From Saprospiraceae bacterium (lineage in GTDB: Bacteria > Bacteroidota > Bacteroidia > Chitinophagales > Saprospiraceae), in contig JAHDGJ010000008.1 of NCBI GenBank assembly GCA_020627705.1, positions 62,001-126,000 on the forward strand: DNA of 64,000 nt, read 5' to 3'. A program made the position numbers and the translations under genes. Positions 53,267-61,989 of the stretch are shown piece after piece. How positions within the stretch are numbered: position 1 is the stretch's first letter; every line of letters starts with the position of its first letter. The notes beneath the pieces are model-generated. The model was given only the letters and a program-made list of their open reading frames with translations, made no database searches and was not told the origin of the DNA.

Positions 53267-54641
53267 GTAATATTTGATTATAAAGTTCTTTTTTCGGCTC
53301 AGTTAACAACTCTGTATTATGCCAAAGAATGGTAAAATCTCCAGCATGTTTTTGACAAGAGCGTTTTAGTTTTACAATTTTATCATACGCTTCGGATAGC
53401 TCTAAATTCATATACTTTGAATCTAGAGCGGTGACATCCATCACAACTAATGGTCTTTGAATTAATTTCAATGATTTTCTATTCTCTAAATCATACATGG
53501 GAAACTCATAACACACACCGCAGCGAAAACCGATTTTATCTGCGTAACCCAAAGTGGTGTCGTACTTAATTTTTAAGTTATCTAGAAATCGAGCGGTTGT
53601 AGAAGTTTTCCACCTCAATACATGTTGTCTACTACCAATATGAGCATAATTAATATTTAATTTTTCCAATTGATTTTTTAAAACATTCAATCCTCTTTTC
53701 AACAACTCAGGCGAATTATAAGTCATATATCCGGGATGATATCCAATTTCGTGACCTCTTGAATGGATTTTTCCCCATTGATCCGAAACTAAACAATGAT
53801 CAATAGGCATTCCAGGATCATATTCGTGTGTTTTTATGGGGATATAGTAAAATGCTGATTTCGTATTGTTTTTTTCTGACTGATCAATAATCCAGTCTGT
53901 CAAATCAAATAAATCAGAATAATTCTTATCGAGAGCACTTAATAATCCATTGTAAAAGCGAGAAATACCAAGAGTGATTTTTTTACGCTTTAAAATATCT
54001 CCAAGACTTTTTTTTCCAATTGTAGCCAATGATTTATTCCAGTAATAAGATGGATGATCAATATCATGACTTGGCAATAGTCTAAATGTTCTTGTTTTTT
54101 TAATAAGTTCTGGCCATAAATATTCCATTGCTCTCCATAAAAAATCAATGTATTCATTTCCTATAGGTTTCTCAATTAAATCAGTGTCTTGTAAGATTGA
54201 ATGAGTCGATAAAAATCGTTGATGCTTATCTAGAGAATTGGAAACCGCTTCTTCGTATCTAGAGATTAAAAAGAAAATTGTTCCAAATAAATCGAAGTTT
54301 AACTTTATTTGATTAGAATCAACTAACTCTATGGGATGTTTATTCAATTGAAAAAGAGAAATTGAATTTATTTTTTTGGATTCTAATTCAAGTTGAAAAG
54401 GGACTAAATCCAGTTTTGGAATTGAATTAGATTCTAACCAATGGTCATTTAGATATTGAAAAACAGAATCACTTAAAAGTAATTTTTTGTCACTACCACT
54501 AAGTTCAATCTTTATCTCAGGTCTATCCATTATTTTCCATTGAATATCAAAACCAAGTATTTCGTCAAGTACCCAAGAAAGAGTATGTTTCTTTTCTTGA
54601 ATGCCTAATTTAGAGAGGGTGACTTCTAAAACTTGTTTCAA
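53259..54641 (-). CDS. Polysaccharide deacetylase-like protein with DUF7033-like domain (second copy)
   Basis: 460 residues starting at TTG in a TTGA overlap with the sulfotransferase stop. An N-terminal domain ends in IFFLISRYEEAV at about residue 134, then LPSHDIDHPSYYW gives the metal-binding pair and GHEIGYHPGYMT the later His motif; IGFRCGVCYEFPMYD matches IGFRCGTGFPF of the homologue at 31488-32795. Same architecture, same start-codon arrangement, but diverged sequence. Probably removes an N-acetyl group from a glycan or precursor. Confidence 0.75.
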   Translation of the reverse strand: MKQVLEVTLSKLGIQEKKHTLSWVLDEILGFDIQWKIMDRPEIKIELSGSDKKLLLSDSVFQYLNDHWLESNSIPKLDLVPFQLELESKKINSISLFQLNKHPIELVDSNQIKLNFDLFGTIFFLISRYEEAVSNSLDKHQRFLSTHSILQDTDLIEKPIGNEYIDFLWRAMEYLWPELIKKTRTFRLLPSHDIDHPSYYWNKSLATIGKKSLGDILKRKKITLGISRFYNGLLSALDKNYSDLFDLTDWIIDQSEKNNTKSAFYYIPIKTHEYDPGMPIDHCLVSDQWGKIHSRGHEIGYHPGYMTYNSPELLKRGLNVLKNQLEKLNINYAHIGSRQHVLRWKTSTTARFLDNLKIKYDTTLGYADKIGFRCGVCYEFPMYDLENRKSLKLIQRPLVVMDVTALDSKYMNLELSEAYDKIVKLKRSCQKHAGDFTILWHNTELLTEPKKELYNQILHA

Positions 54642-55516
54642 GACGTTAGCGACTTGTCAATTTTGTAATTATACCTTTGTAAGGTCTTTCTACCAATCGA
54701 ATAAAGAAACTCAACATCTTCTTGGGATAATTTTTTCGAGTTTGTGGAACCAGAACTCGCATTATACTTTTTCCCAAGTATGGCTTCAATCTCTTGTTTC
54801 TTCGGTGTTGTTTCTCCTACAAATTGAAAAACATTCTTGATGGTATGTTCATCAGCAGAAAATAAATCTTCACTTTTGAGCACCATTTTTTTACTCTTTG
54901 GTAATTTTTCGAAAAACTCTTGAATCCAATTGTTTGTCTCTACCCAAGACCAAATATTTTTTTTAGTAGGAGACCATTCATTCCAACTAGACTCTATTTC
55001 GTCACCATTTCTTGGATTGATCCTCCAATGATCTATGGTGTTTCCGTTATACCATTTTCTTTTTAATCCGCTTTGGACAACTTTTACAGGATTTCTAATG
55101 ATATGTATAAACTTGGAGTTTGGAAAAACTCGTAAAAGATGTGGAGCTAGAAAAGTCAAATGAGGACTAGTCTCGATGTAAGCTTTTTGATTTAAGCCCT
55201 GAAGACGCCCTCTAGCCATTTGTATGGCTTCATTGATAATTGGATTGTTTTTACCACTATTAAGGTTATAAGCTTCTTTACTCAAGCCAAACAAAACGGG
55301 TTGGGGTTCATGTTTACAAAGAACATTGGAGTTTAACTGAAGAAGTTTTGAAATAGTTTGTGTACCAACTCTACCAGTTGAAAGACACCAAACATATTCT
55401 TCAATTTCCGTAAAATCATTAATACCTAATCTAACTTTTATTCTTTTGAAGTTGTTTATAGGTGGCTCATTACTTAGCCTTTTTAGCACTCTTTCTATTT
55501 TATTCGGGGTTCTCAT
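54638..55516 (-). CDS. Sulfotransferase family protein
   Basis: 292 residues from ATG at 55516 (a TTG at 55525 adds three residues). CLSTGRVGTQTISKLL at about 44-59 is the PAPS 5'-phosphosulfate loop, and FIHIIRNPVKVVQSGL the 3'-phosphate motif. Soluble, no signal peptide. It joins the FkbM methyltransferase by TAATG overlap and the deacetylase by TTGA, so three tailoring enzymes are co-translated. Sulfation of the glycan is the likely role. Confidence 0.8.
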   Translation of the reverse strand: MRTPNKIERVLKRLSNEPPINNFKRIKVRLGINDFTEIEEYVWCLSTGRVGTQTISKLLQLNSNVLCKHEPQPVLFGLSKEAYNLNSGKNNPIINEAIQMARGRLQGLNQKAYIETSPHLTFLAPHLLRVFPNSKFIHIIRNPVKVVQSGLKRKWYNGNTIDHWRINPRNGDEIESSWNEWSPTKKNIWSWVETNNWIQEFFEKLPKSKKMVLKSEDLFSADEHTIKNVFQFVGETTPKKQEIEAILGKKYNASSGSTNSKKLSQEDVEFLYSIGRKTLQRYNYKIDKSLTS

Positions 55517-56517
55517 TAGAGCCAAGCGATCGTTAAGTGGCCACGAGTTGTGACATAATTATACCCTAATTCGGAAAGTATTGATTCGATAAGGGTTGAG
55601 CGCAATACACCATTTGTTGGATACCATCCGGGAGCCACTATTCTTTTCGGGAGGTTGGATTTTTTCATTTTTTTCAACCCCTCCAAGGCTTCAACTTCAG
55701 CCCCATTTACGGTTAATGAGACGAAGTCTGCAGGTTGACCCAGTTCTCGAGTTAAGCTTTTTATGGATACAGTTGGAACATCAATTGTGTTTGTGCCTTT
55801 CACAACACTATTGTCGATAGCATTTCCTTGCCTGTGAGTTAGATTAAAAGTAATAAACTCTTTTTCGGTATGCCAAATTGCCGCAAACTTTACGATAACA
55901 TTATCAAATGAGTTAAGGTTCATTTGCTTTTTAATAACTAAGGAATTGTGTTTAGAGGCTTCGACACAAATCAGTTTGCCCTCTGGTCCAATTTTTTCCC
56001 TTAGTTTGGTTGCCCCATGTCCTAAGAAGCTTCCAATATCCATACATTTCCAACCGAGTTGGGGTTTAAAAATTTCCTCAATAGATTTTTTTTCTGTATC
56101 CGAAAGTTGTTCCTCTTCTTGAATAAAGTTGACATGTTGTGGATGAAATAGTTGTCTCTCATTTTTAGGGATATTCATTTGTAACGTGGCTACATCTGCA
56201 TGAGGATAAATATATCGTGTAACTGTATCAAGAAGGATCTTAACGAAGGAAGAATCTAAATTAAATTTTGAGGCGGTTTGTTGAAAAACTTTTGATTCTG
56301 CAGGACTCGCTTTATGTCCAATTAATTTGATATTATTTGAGAGGGTGATCATTCTCATATCAACAGAATTTATTTTTATTTTTTCACCCGATCTAACTTC
56401 AAAGCCTTCTAATGATTTTTGAAGCGTTTGAATTCTCTTTTTAAAAAACAAATTATTAGTCCAACTTGGGGCATACTTCCCTATTAATGATAGAAACAAG
56501 GATTTTAAATATTTCAT
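55516..56517 (-). CDS. FkbM-family methyltransferase
   Basis: 333 residues. KCMDIGSFLGHGATKL is the SAM loop, GKLICVEASKHNSLVIKKQM the acidic second strand, and FVSLTVNGAEVEALEGL the FkbM motif (usually DVEGAE; here TVNGAE). The first 140 residues are an extra helical region. FkbM proteins O-methylate sugars or lipids. Overlaps both neighbours by 1-4 bases. Confidence 0.82.
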   Translation of the reverse strand: MKYLKSLFLSLIGKYAPSWTNNLFFKKRIQTLQKSLEGFEVRSGEKIKINSVDMRMITLSNNIKLIGHKASPAESKVFQQTASKFNLDSSFVKILLDTVTRYIYPHADVATLQMNIPKNERQLFHPQHVNFIQEEEQLSDTEKKSIEEIFKPQLGWKCMDIGSFLGHGATKLREKIGPEGKLICVEASKHNSLVIKKQMNLNSFDNVIVKFAAIWHTEKEFITFNLTHRQGNAIDNSVVKGTNTIDVPTVSIKSLTRELGQPADFVSLTVNGAEVEALEGLKKMKKSNLPKRIVAPGWYPTNGVLRSTLIESILSELGYNYVTTRGHLTIAWL

Positions 56518-57092
56518 TTTATAAGTTTTCCACCTACACCACCAAAACTTTTACTTGCCTTTAATCTTTGATAGAGCTGTGTGTCTCTTTTTGATATCTC
56601 TTTAATAATGTGTTCTTCTCCTATTATTTTTAAAGGTGGAACATCTTTAACAAGAACTGTTCCTGCCGCAATAATTGCTCCTTCACCTATTGTAACTCCT
56701 GGCAAGATAGTTACACAAGCACCTATCCAAACATTATCTTCTATAACCACTTTCTTTTTAATAACAGTGTTGTCATAAGGTAATGCTTTTCCCCTATAGT
56801 TATGTGAAGAGGTATACAAGGTTAGCCTTGGTCCAATGTGCACATTGTTTCCGATTTCGAGACCACCTGAACCCTGTATAACTGAGTATTTGTTTATATG
56901 GACATTATTTTTTATTTCAATCGATTTCCTTCCCGTTATATGACAAGGCAAATAAATCTTTAATCCTTTTCCACAGGATAATAAATCATCGCTAATGACT
57001 TGTGACATTAGAGAAATATAATACGGATAAAGCTTGTTTTTAAATTTTTTAAACAATTGTATTAAAAATACTAATAGAGGTTTTAATAGCAT
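56514..57092 (-). CDS. Hexapeptide-repeat acyltransferase
   Basis: 192 residues. Repeats such as IKNNVHINKYSVIQGSGGLEIG and LTLYTSSHNYRG (catalytic His) are followed by IEDNVWIGACVTILPGVTIG and the terminal AIIAAGTVLVKDV of the left-handed beta-helix O-acetyltransferase family. An N-terminal helix may be membrane-associated. It starts directly after the flippase stop and overlaps the FkbM gene (ATGA). Confidence 0.83.
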   Translation of the reverse strand: MLLKPLLVFLIQLFKKFKNKLYPYYISLMSQVISDDLLSCGKGLKIYLPCHITGRKSIEIKNNVHINKYSVIQGSGGLEIGNNVHIGPRLTLYTSSHNYRGKALPYDNTVIKKKVVIEDNVWIGACVTILPGVTIGEGAIIAAGTVLVKDVPPLKIIGEEHIIKEISKRDTQLYQRLKASKSFGGVGGKLIK

Positions 57093-58613
57093 TTAAGTCA
57101 ACTTGGTTTGAATATATTGTTTTAATAAAGTTCTATCTGATTGATCAAAACCCAAATACCAGAGAACTGTAAAGCAGATCAAACAACTTAAAAAGCCCAA
57201 AATTACTGCCCTTACTAACCCAGGGGCAAGAAATAAGAATACTACATAAACCATAATTAGGTTTAAACTAAGGATTAAAAAGCTTGGCAAAAGAGTATAT
57301 CTAAACCAAGAAGATACCGAAAGATTTAATTTTTTCGAAACCCAAAAAGGTTGCCAAAAGCTTGTTGCAAGGATTAAGCCAATAAGTTCACCAACAGGAA
57401 GTAGCCAGGGATTTGTTAATTTGGAACAGGCATACATTGAGGCAATTGTAATTCCGGCAATAACAAGTGTTTGATTTATAAAAGTTAACCAACCAATGTT
57501 TCCATTCGCATGAAGAGCCATGGCATGTCCTTTACTGATCATTGTAACAACTAGTGAAACTACAAGGAGTTGAGAAAACAGAACAGCATTTTCAGGCAAC
57601 TCTGTTCGTAACCAAAAGTGCAAAATAGTTTTGGTTTCAAAAACAAGAGGAATAACTATAGGGAAAACTACGGCAATTCCTATAATGCTGCTAAGTGGTA
57701 TAAGTCTTTCAATATAAGTTTTGTTACCTGATCCAGTATTTGCATTCATAGCAGGCTGAATAACTGGAGATATTAAACCGACAAACTGTGCAACTAGGTT
57801 AGAAAGCCTTATTCCTATTCCATTTGCTGCGGTTACAATATTACCAAAGTATACATTGAGAATTACGGAAACTCCGTTTCTTCTAATTTGACCTCCAATT
57901 CCTCCAATTAGTGCTAAGGAAGCATATCTGAAAATTGATTTTGTTGTATCCCAACAGAACAAGTTCATTAAAGGTCTAGCTTGAGGAAATCTTTTTATAG
58001 CTATTAAAGCAGTAGCTAATTGAAGAATAATGAATGCAACCAGATTCATGACTACAAAAAACACTAGTTTATCAGTTTTCCAGTAGATCAATAGTATTGC
58101 ACTAATAAAAACTAGGATTTTATTGGCCAATTGTAGATATGCAATTGTTTTTAAGTGTTGATGGGCTCTTAGGATACCACCATATGTACTAGTTACAATT
58201 CCTATAGAGAATTGTATAAATGTAAGAATAAGGCATATTCTAGTTGTTTTTTCATACCCCACTGGTATTGTCAGTGTATCAACAATAACATGAGAAAACA
58301 AAAATCCAGCAAAAAAAACAAGAATACCAGAAATTAATTGGATATAAAACGAGGAGGAAAAAGCAATTTGGAGTTTATTCGAATCACTTTCTCCCACACG
58401 TATTCCTAATTCTCGAGCAATGCTTAATTGGAGAATATTTGTAAACATGGTAAGAAGCATCCCAGATGCACCTAATGTAGTAAACAACCCGAATAATTCC
58501 AGCCCTAGTTGATTGACCAGAATTCGAGTTAGAAAAAAACCTATTAAAATAAAAGCTAGAACTCGAATTCCAGTGATTACGAAATTTGAAATAAGGAGTT
58601 CTGTTTGTTTCAA
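57093..58613 (-). CDS. Wzx-type oligosaccharide flippase (second)
   Basis: 506 residues, about 14 membrane helices, starting at TTG 58613. VITGIRVLAFILIGFFLTRILVNQLG and FGLFTTLGASGMLLTMFTNILQLS are typical of the MOP/PST flippases. It moves a lipid-linked glycan unit across the inner membrane. It differs clearly from the Wzx at 23225-24673, so the locus may serve two glycans. It lies 16 bases after the wbpB-type gene. Confidence 0.87.
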   Translation of the reverse strand: MKQTELLISNFVITGIRVLAFILIGFFLTRILVNQLGLELFGLFTTLGASGMLLTMFTNILQLSIARELGIRVGESDSNKLQIAFSSSFYIQLISGILVFFAGFLFSHVIVDTLTIPVGYEKTTRICLILTFIQFSIGIVTSTYGGILRAHQHLKTIAYLQLANKILVFISAILLIYWKTDKLVFFVVMNLVAFIILQLATALIAIKRFPQARPLMNLFCWDTTKSIFRYASLALIGGIGGQIRRNGVSVILNVYFGNIVTAANGIGIRLSNLVAQFVGLISPVIQPAMNANTGSGNKTYIERLIPLSSIIGIAVVFPIVIPLVFETKTILHFWLRTELPENAVLFSQLLVVSLVVTMISKGHAMALHANGNIGWLTFINQTLVIAGITIASMYACSKLTNPWLLPVGELIGLILATSFWQPFWVSKKLNLSVSSWFRYTLLPSFLILSLNLIMVYVVFLFLAPGLVRAVILGFLSCLICFTVLWYLGFDQSDRTLLKQYIQTKLT

Positions 58614-58629
58614 ATCAGTTTTAGATTGA

Positions 58630-59526
58630 TTAATTCAAATAATTCCTTATATCCTTGACAATTTCAATTGCTTTTCTGGCCTCCCCAATTCTAAAGCCGC
58701 CGCCATCAAGAATATCTTGATAACTTTTGGTATGTAGTTCAGTAAAGCCTCCACTAAATTCAAATTCTTCATCACCGATATGTATCGCTCGATAAGTTCT
58801 TGCGCCAGTGGCTCTTATGTGTTCTGGAATTTCGGTGTAATCCACACTTAAAACCCAATCGACATCTCCTCTTTCCAAAATCAGATTTCCCGAGGCGATG
58901 GATTTTTCATGTCGAGTTACATGATTTTCTTGAACATCCCCAAAGATCCATGTCAGCATGTCAAAAAAGTGTACTCCAATATTTGTTGCGATTCCACCAG
59001 ATTTGCCAAGATTTCCTTTCCAACTATGATGATACCATTTGCCTCTAGAGGTATAGTATTTGAGCTTAATAGTATGCCTCTTATTCGGTTCCGCTAAGAT
59101 TCTTTTACGAAGTGCGATGACACTTTCGTGCAGTCTTAGTTGAAGAATATTATAAACATTCCCTGGGTATTCAGCCTCTAGTTCTTGGAGTGCATCTATG
59201 TTCCAAGGATTTAGCACTATGGGTTTTTCGCAGATTACATCTGCACCCAACCTTAAGCCAAATCTAATGTGGGCATCATGGAGGTAATTTGGACTACAAA
59301 TGCTTACGTAATCGATTTTTGTTCCAGAGCGTTTCAACTTTTCTAAATGTCTATCAAACCGTTCGAATTCGGTAAAAAAATCTGCTTCAGGAAAATAGCT
59401 GTCAATGATTCCGACAGAATCGTTTGGATCAAGCGCGGCAATCAAATTATTTCCCGTCTCTTTAATGGCTTTCATATGACGGGGTGCGATATATCCAGCA
59501 GCTCCAATTAATACAAAATTCTTCAT
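58630..59526 (-). CDS. wlbA: UDP-GlcNAc-uronate 3-dehydrogenase (WbpB/WlbA-like), Gfo/Idh/MocA family
   Basis: 298 residues. VLIGAAGYIAPRHMKAI is the NAD loop in the form used by WlbA/WbpB (AAGYIAPRH), YVSICSPNYLH and ICEKPIV are family motifs, and GGIATNIGVHFFDMLTWIFG is the substrate side. It oxidises C3 of UDP-GlcNAcA, preparing it for amination by the adjacent DegT enzyme. Its start overlaps the acetyltransferase stop by ATGA. Confidence 0.9.
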   Translation of the reverse strand: MKNFVLIGAAGYIAPRHMKAIKETGNNLIAALDPNDSVGIIDSYFPEADFFTEFERFDRHLEKLKRSGTKIDYVSICSPNYLHDAHIRFGLRLGADVICEKPIVLNPWNIDALQELEAEYPGNVYNILQLRLHESVIALRKRILAEPNKRHTIKLKYYTSRGKWYHHSWKGNLGKSGGIATNIGVHFFDMLTWIFGDVQENHVTRHEKSIASGNLILERGDVDWVLSVDYTEIPEHIRATGARTYRAIHIGDEEFEFSGGFTELHTKSYQDILDGGGFRIGEARKAIEIVKDIRNYLN

Positions 59527-60107
59527 TCGTTTATTTTGTTAACCCTACCATCGGCAAGTAGGTATTTTTCATTTGATTCAGGACATACCGCTTGATCATT
59601 GTGATCAAAAGTTAAGCGGTGTCCATATTCGCTCATCCAACCAATTTGTTTGGCTGGATTTCCAACAACTAAGGCATAAGGAAGTATTTCTTTCGTAACC
59701 ACAGCACCAGCACCAATAAATGCGAATTTGCCTATGTCGTTTCCGCAAACGATAGTGGCGTTTGCACCAATAGATGCTCCTAAACCAACATTCGTTTTAA
59801 GGTATTGGCCCCTTCTATTTATAGCACTTCTGGGATTTATAACATTGGTAAAGACCATTGATGGGCCCAAGAACACATCATCTTCGCACGTTACTCCTGT
59901 ATAGATCGAAACATTGTTTTGAACTTTTACATTTTTACCGAGGACTACTTCAGGAGAAATGACGACGTTTTGTCCAATGTTGCAATTCTCACCCAAAATG
60001 CAATTCGGCATTATATGGCTAAAGTGCCAAATCTTTGTACCCTTACCAATGGTGCAACCTTCATCAATTACAGCACTTTCATGAGCAAAGTATTGTTTGT
60101 TATCCAT
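59523..60107 (-). CDS. wlbB: UDP-2-acetamido-3-amino-glucuronate N-acetyltransferase (WbpD/WlbB-like)
   Basis: 194 residues from ATG at 60107; a start at 60149 would overlap the aminotransferase gene. Left-handed beta-helix with IGKGTKIWHFSHIMPNCILG, IGQNVVISPEVVLGKNV and NRRGQYLKTNVGLGASIGANATIVCG, the last being specific to WbpD/WlbB. It acetylates the 3-amino group to give UDP-GlcNAc3NAcA. Same gene order as wbp and wlb loci. Confidence 0.92.
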   Translation of the reverse strand: MDNKQYFAHESAVIDEGCTIGKGTKIWHFSHIMPNCILGENCNIGQNVVISPEVVLGKNVKVQNNVSIYTGVTCEDDVFLGPSMVFTNVINPRSAINRRGQYLKTNVGLGASIGANATIVCGNDIGKFAFIGAGAVVTKEILPYALVVGNPAKQIGWMSEYGHRLTFDHNDQAVCPESNEKYLLADGRVNKINE

Positions 60108-60114
60108 TATGAGA

Positions 60115-61242
60115 TTATGAGTTAAAAAAGGTTTGAACCTTTGAAACAATAAACTCTAAAGTTTCTTCTTTCATCTCTGTATGTATAGGAAGAGACAACA
60201 CCATTTTACAAAGCTTTTCTGTGTTAGGCAATAATGTACCATCATGATAATCTTGAAAGGCTTTTTGATTGTAGAGTGGGATGGGGTAGTAAATCATCGA
60301 GGGTATGCCATGATTTTGTAAATACTCTTTTAATTCGTCCCTTCGTCCATCCGTAATTCTGAGAGTATATTGATGAAATACATGCGAAGAATGTTGGCTT
60401 CTATTAGGTATTAAAAGTTGCTCAATATTTTTGAATGCCTCATCATACCTCTCAGCGATATTTTGTCTGGACGTAGAGTATTGATTGAGATACTTTAGTT
60501 TAATATTCAAAACGGCAGCTTGAAGGGCATCCAATCTAGAATTAACACCAATCATCGAGTGATGGTATTTCTTTTCTTGTCCATGATTTGAAATCATTTG
60601 AAGTTTTCGAGCAAATTCATAATTATTCGTAAACATTGCGCCACCATCTCCGTAGCATCCTAAGTTTTTGGATGGAAAAAAAGAAGTACAGCCTATATCA
60701 CCAATGGTACCGGTCTTAATTTGAGTACCATTTTTAAAAGTATACGTAGAGTCGATGGCCTGTGCATTGTCTTCAACTACATATAAATTTTTTCTTCTCG
60801 CTAGGGCCATTAAATCTTCCATATCTGAAGATTGACCATAAAGGTGCACTGGGACAATTGCTTTTGTTTTGGAAGTAATGGCTCCCTCTACTAATGCCGC
60901 AGTGGTATTAAAAGAATCAAAGTCAACATCCACCATAACAGGATGCAGCCTTAAAAGTCCAATGACTTCCGCCGTTGCGGCGTAGGTAAATGCAGGGACA
61001 ATGACTTCGTCACCTGGTTCAAGACCTAATGCCATTAAGGCGATTTGTAATGCATCTGTTCCATTTGCACAAGAGATAACATGTTTGACATCCAAATGCT
61101 TGGCTAAGTCGTTTTCGAATTTATGTACAACAGGGCCTTTGATGAATCTTGTCGATTGAATTACATCAAGGATTGCCGCGTTCATTTCTTCTTGGACAGT
61201 TTTATATTGACTAAGAAGATCAACCATTTGAATTTTTTCCAT
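60115..61242 (-). CDS. wlbC: DegT/DnrJ/EryC1 aminotransferase (WbpE/WlbC-like)
   Basis: 375 residues from ATG at 61242 (a TTG at 61260 is less likely). Fold-type I PLP enzyme: CANGTDALQIALMALGL, PAFTYAATAEVI, VVEDNAQAIDS, and the Schiff-base lysine in FFPSKNLGCYGDGG. It aminates the 3-keto sugar made by the WbpB-type enzyme. Lies 30 bases after a methyltransferase gene. Confidence 0.92.
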   Translation of the reverse strand: MEKIQMVDLLSQYKTVQEEMNAAILDVIQSTRFIKGPVVHKFENDLAKHLDVKHVISCANGTDALQIALMALGLEPGDEVIVPAFTYAATAEVIGLLRLHPVMVDVDFDSFNTTAALVEGAITSKTKAIVPVHLYGQSSDMEDLMALARRKNLYVVEDNAQAIDSTYTFKNGTQIKTGTIGDIGCTSFFPSKNLGCYGDGGAMFTNNYEFARKLQMISNHGQEKKYHHSMIGVNSRLDALQAAVLNIKLKYLNQYSTSRQNIAERYDEAFKNIEQLLIPNRSQHSSHVFHQYTLRITDGRRDELKEYLQNHGIPSMIYYPIPLYNQKAFQDYHDGTLLPNTEKLCKMVLSLPIHTEMKEETLEFIVSKVQTFFNS

Positions 61243-61272
61243 AAAGTATCTTTTTTGCAAAAATTTTCGAAT

Positions 61273-61941
61273 CTACAGAAGGGCAATGTTGAAGTGTTTG
61301 CCTTTTAATAGTACACCAAGATGCTGATATAAAAGCAATTCTTTGGCATTGAGCTTTTTAGACCAATTTTTCAATATTTGAAATTCAGAAGGTCGATTGC
61401 AATCATCTAGAAATACTGAGAAATTTTCGTTAAGTCTATTTTCTATAAAAGAGAACGCATTTTTTCGAATGTTTTCTGAATTTTGAAATTTTGCATTTGG
61501 ACCATCAACAAGGATTAAATCCAAAGTTTTTATTCCAGCTAATTTATCATAGTCATACCAAGAATTTCCATTAGAGTTCTTTTTTACAGGGGCATATTTC
61601 AAATCACAAAATTTAATCAAGTCAAATTTGTTTAATTGACTTTGAATTAATTCTAACCAAATTTTGTCCTCATCAACAGAAATGAAGGATGCCTTAATAT
61701 TGTTGGATTTCAATAAACTAGCAATTACCAGAGTTGATATGCCAGATCCGAATTCAATAATGTCTTTTCGATTATTAATCACAATATCATTCAATACTGT
61801 TGAAATTGCAGAAGGACTCAAAGCTGACCCTGTAAAAGGTAGATATCCAAAGTCTTTTACCAAAGGATGTAGACCTTGCATGGCTAAGGTGTCGGAATTA
61901 GCCAGTTTAGAGAAATTGAACAAACGATATTTAAAATTCAC
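61273..61941 (-). CDS. SAM-dependent methyltransferase-like protein
   Basis: 222 residues, probably from GTG at 61941 (ATG at 61881 is the alternative). IIEFGSGISTLVIASLL is the SAM loop, FISVDEDKIWLELI the second strand, and LDLILVDGPNA the motif IV position; VFLDDCNRP follows. Looks like a class I methyltransferase of the type found in glycan loci. It interrupts the otherwise canonical wbpA-E-D-B series. Target unknown. Confidence 0.68.
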   Translation of the reverse strand: MNFKYRLFNFSKLANSDTLAMQGLHPLVKDFGYLPFTGSALSPSAISTVLNDIVINNRKDIIEFGSGISTLVIASLLKSNNIKASFISVDEDKIWLELIQSQLNKFDLIKFCDLKYAPVKKNSNGNSWYDYDKLAGIKTLDLILVDGPNAKFQNSENIRKNAFSFIENRLNENFSVFLDDCNRPSEFQILKNWSKKLNAKELLLYQHLGVLLKGKHFNIALL

Positions 61942-61989
61942 AGTATTGATATTTACGATAGTAAAAAATGAAGATAATTAGTATCGGTC

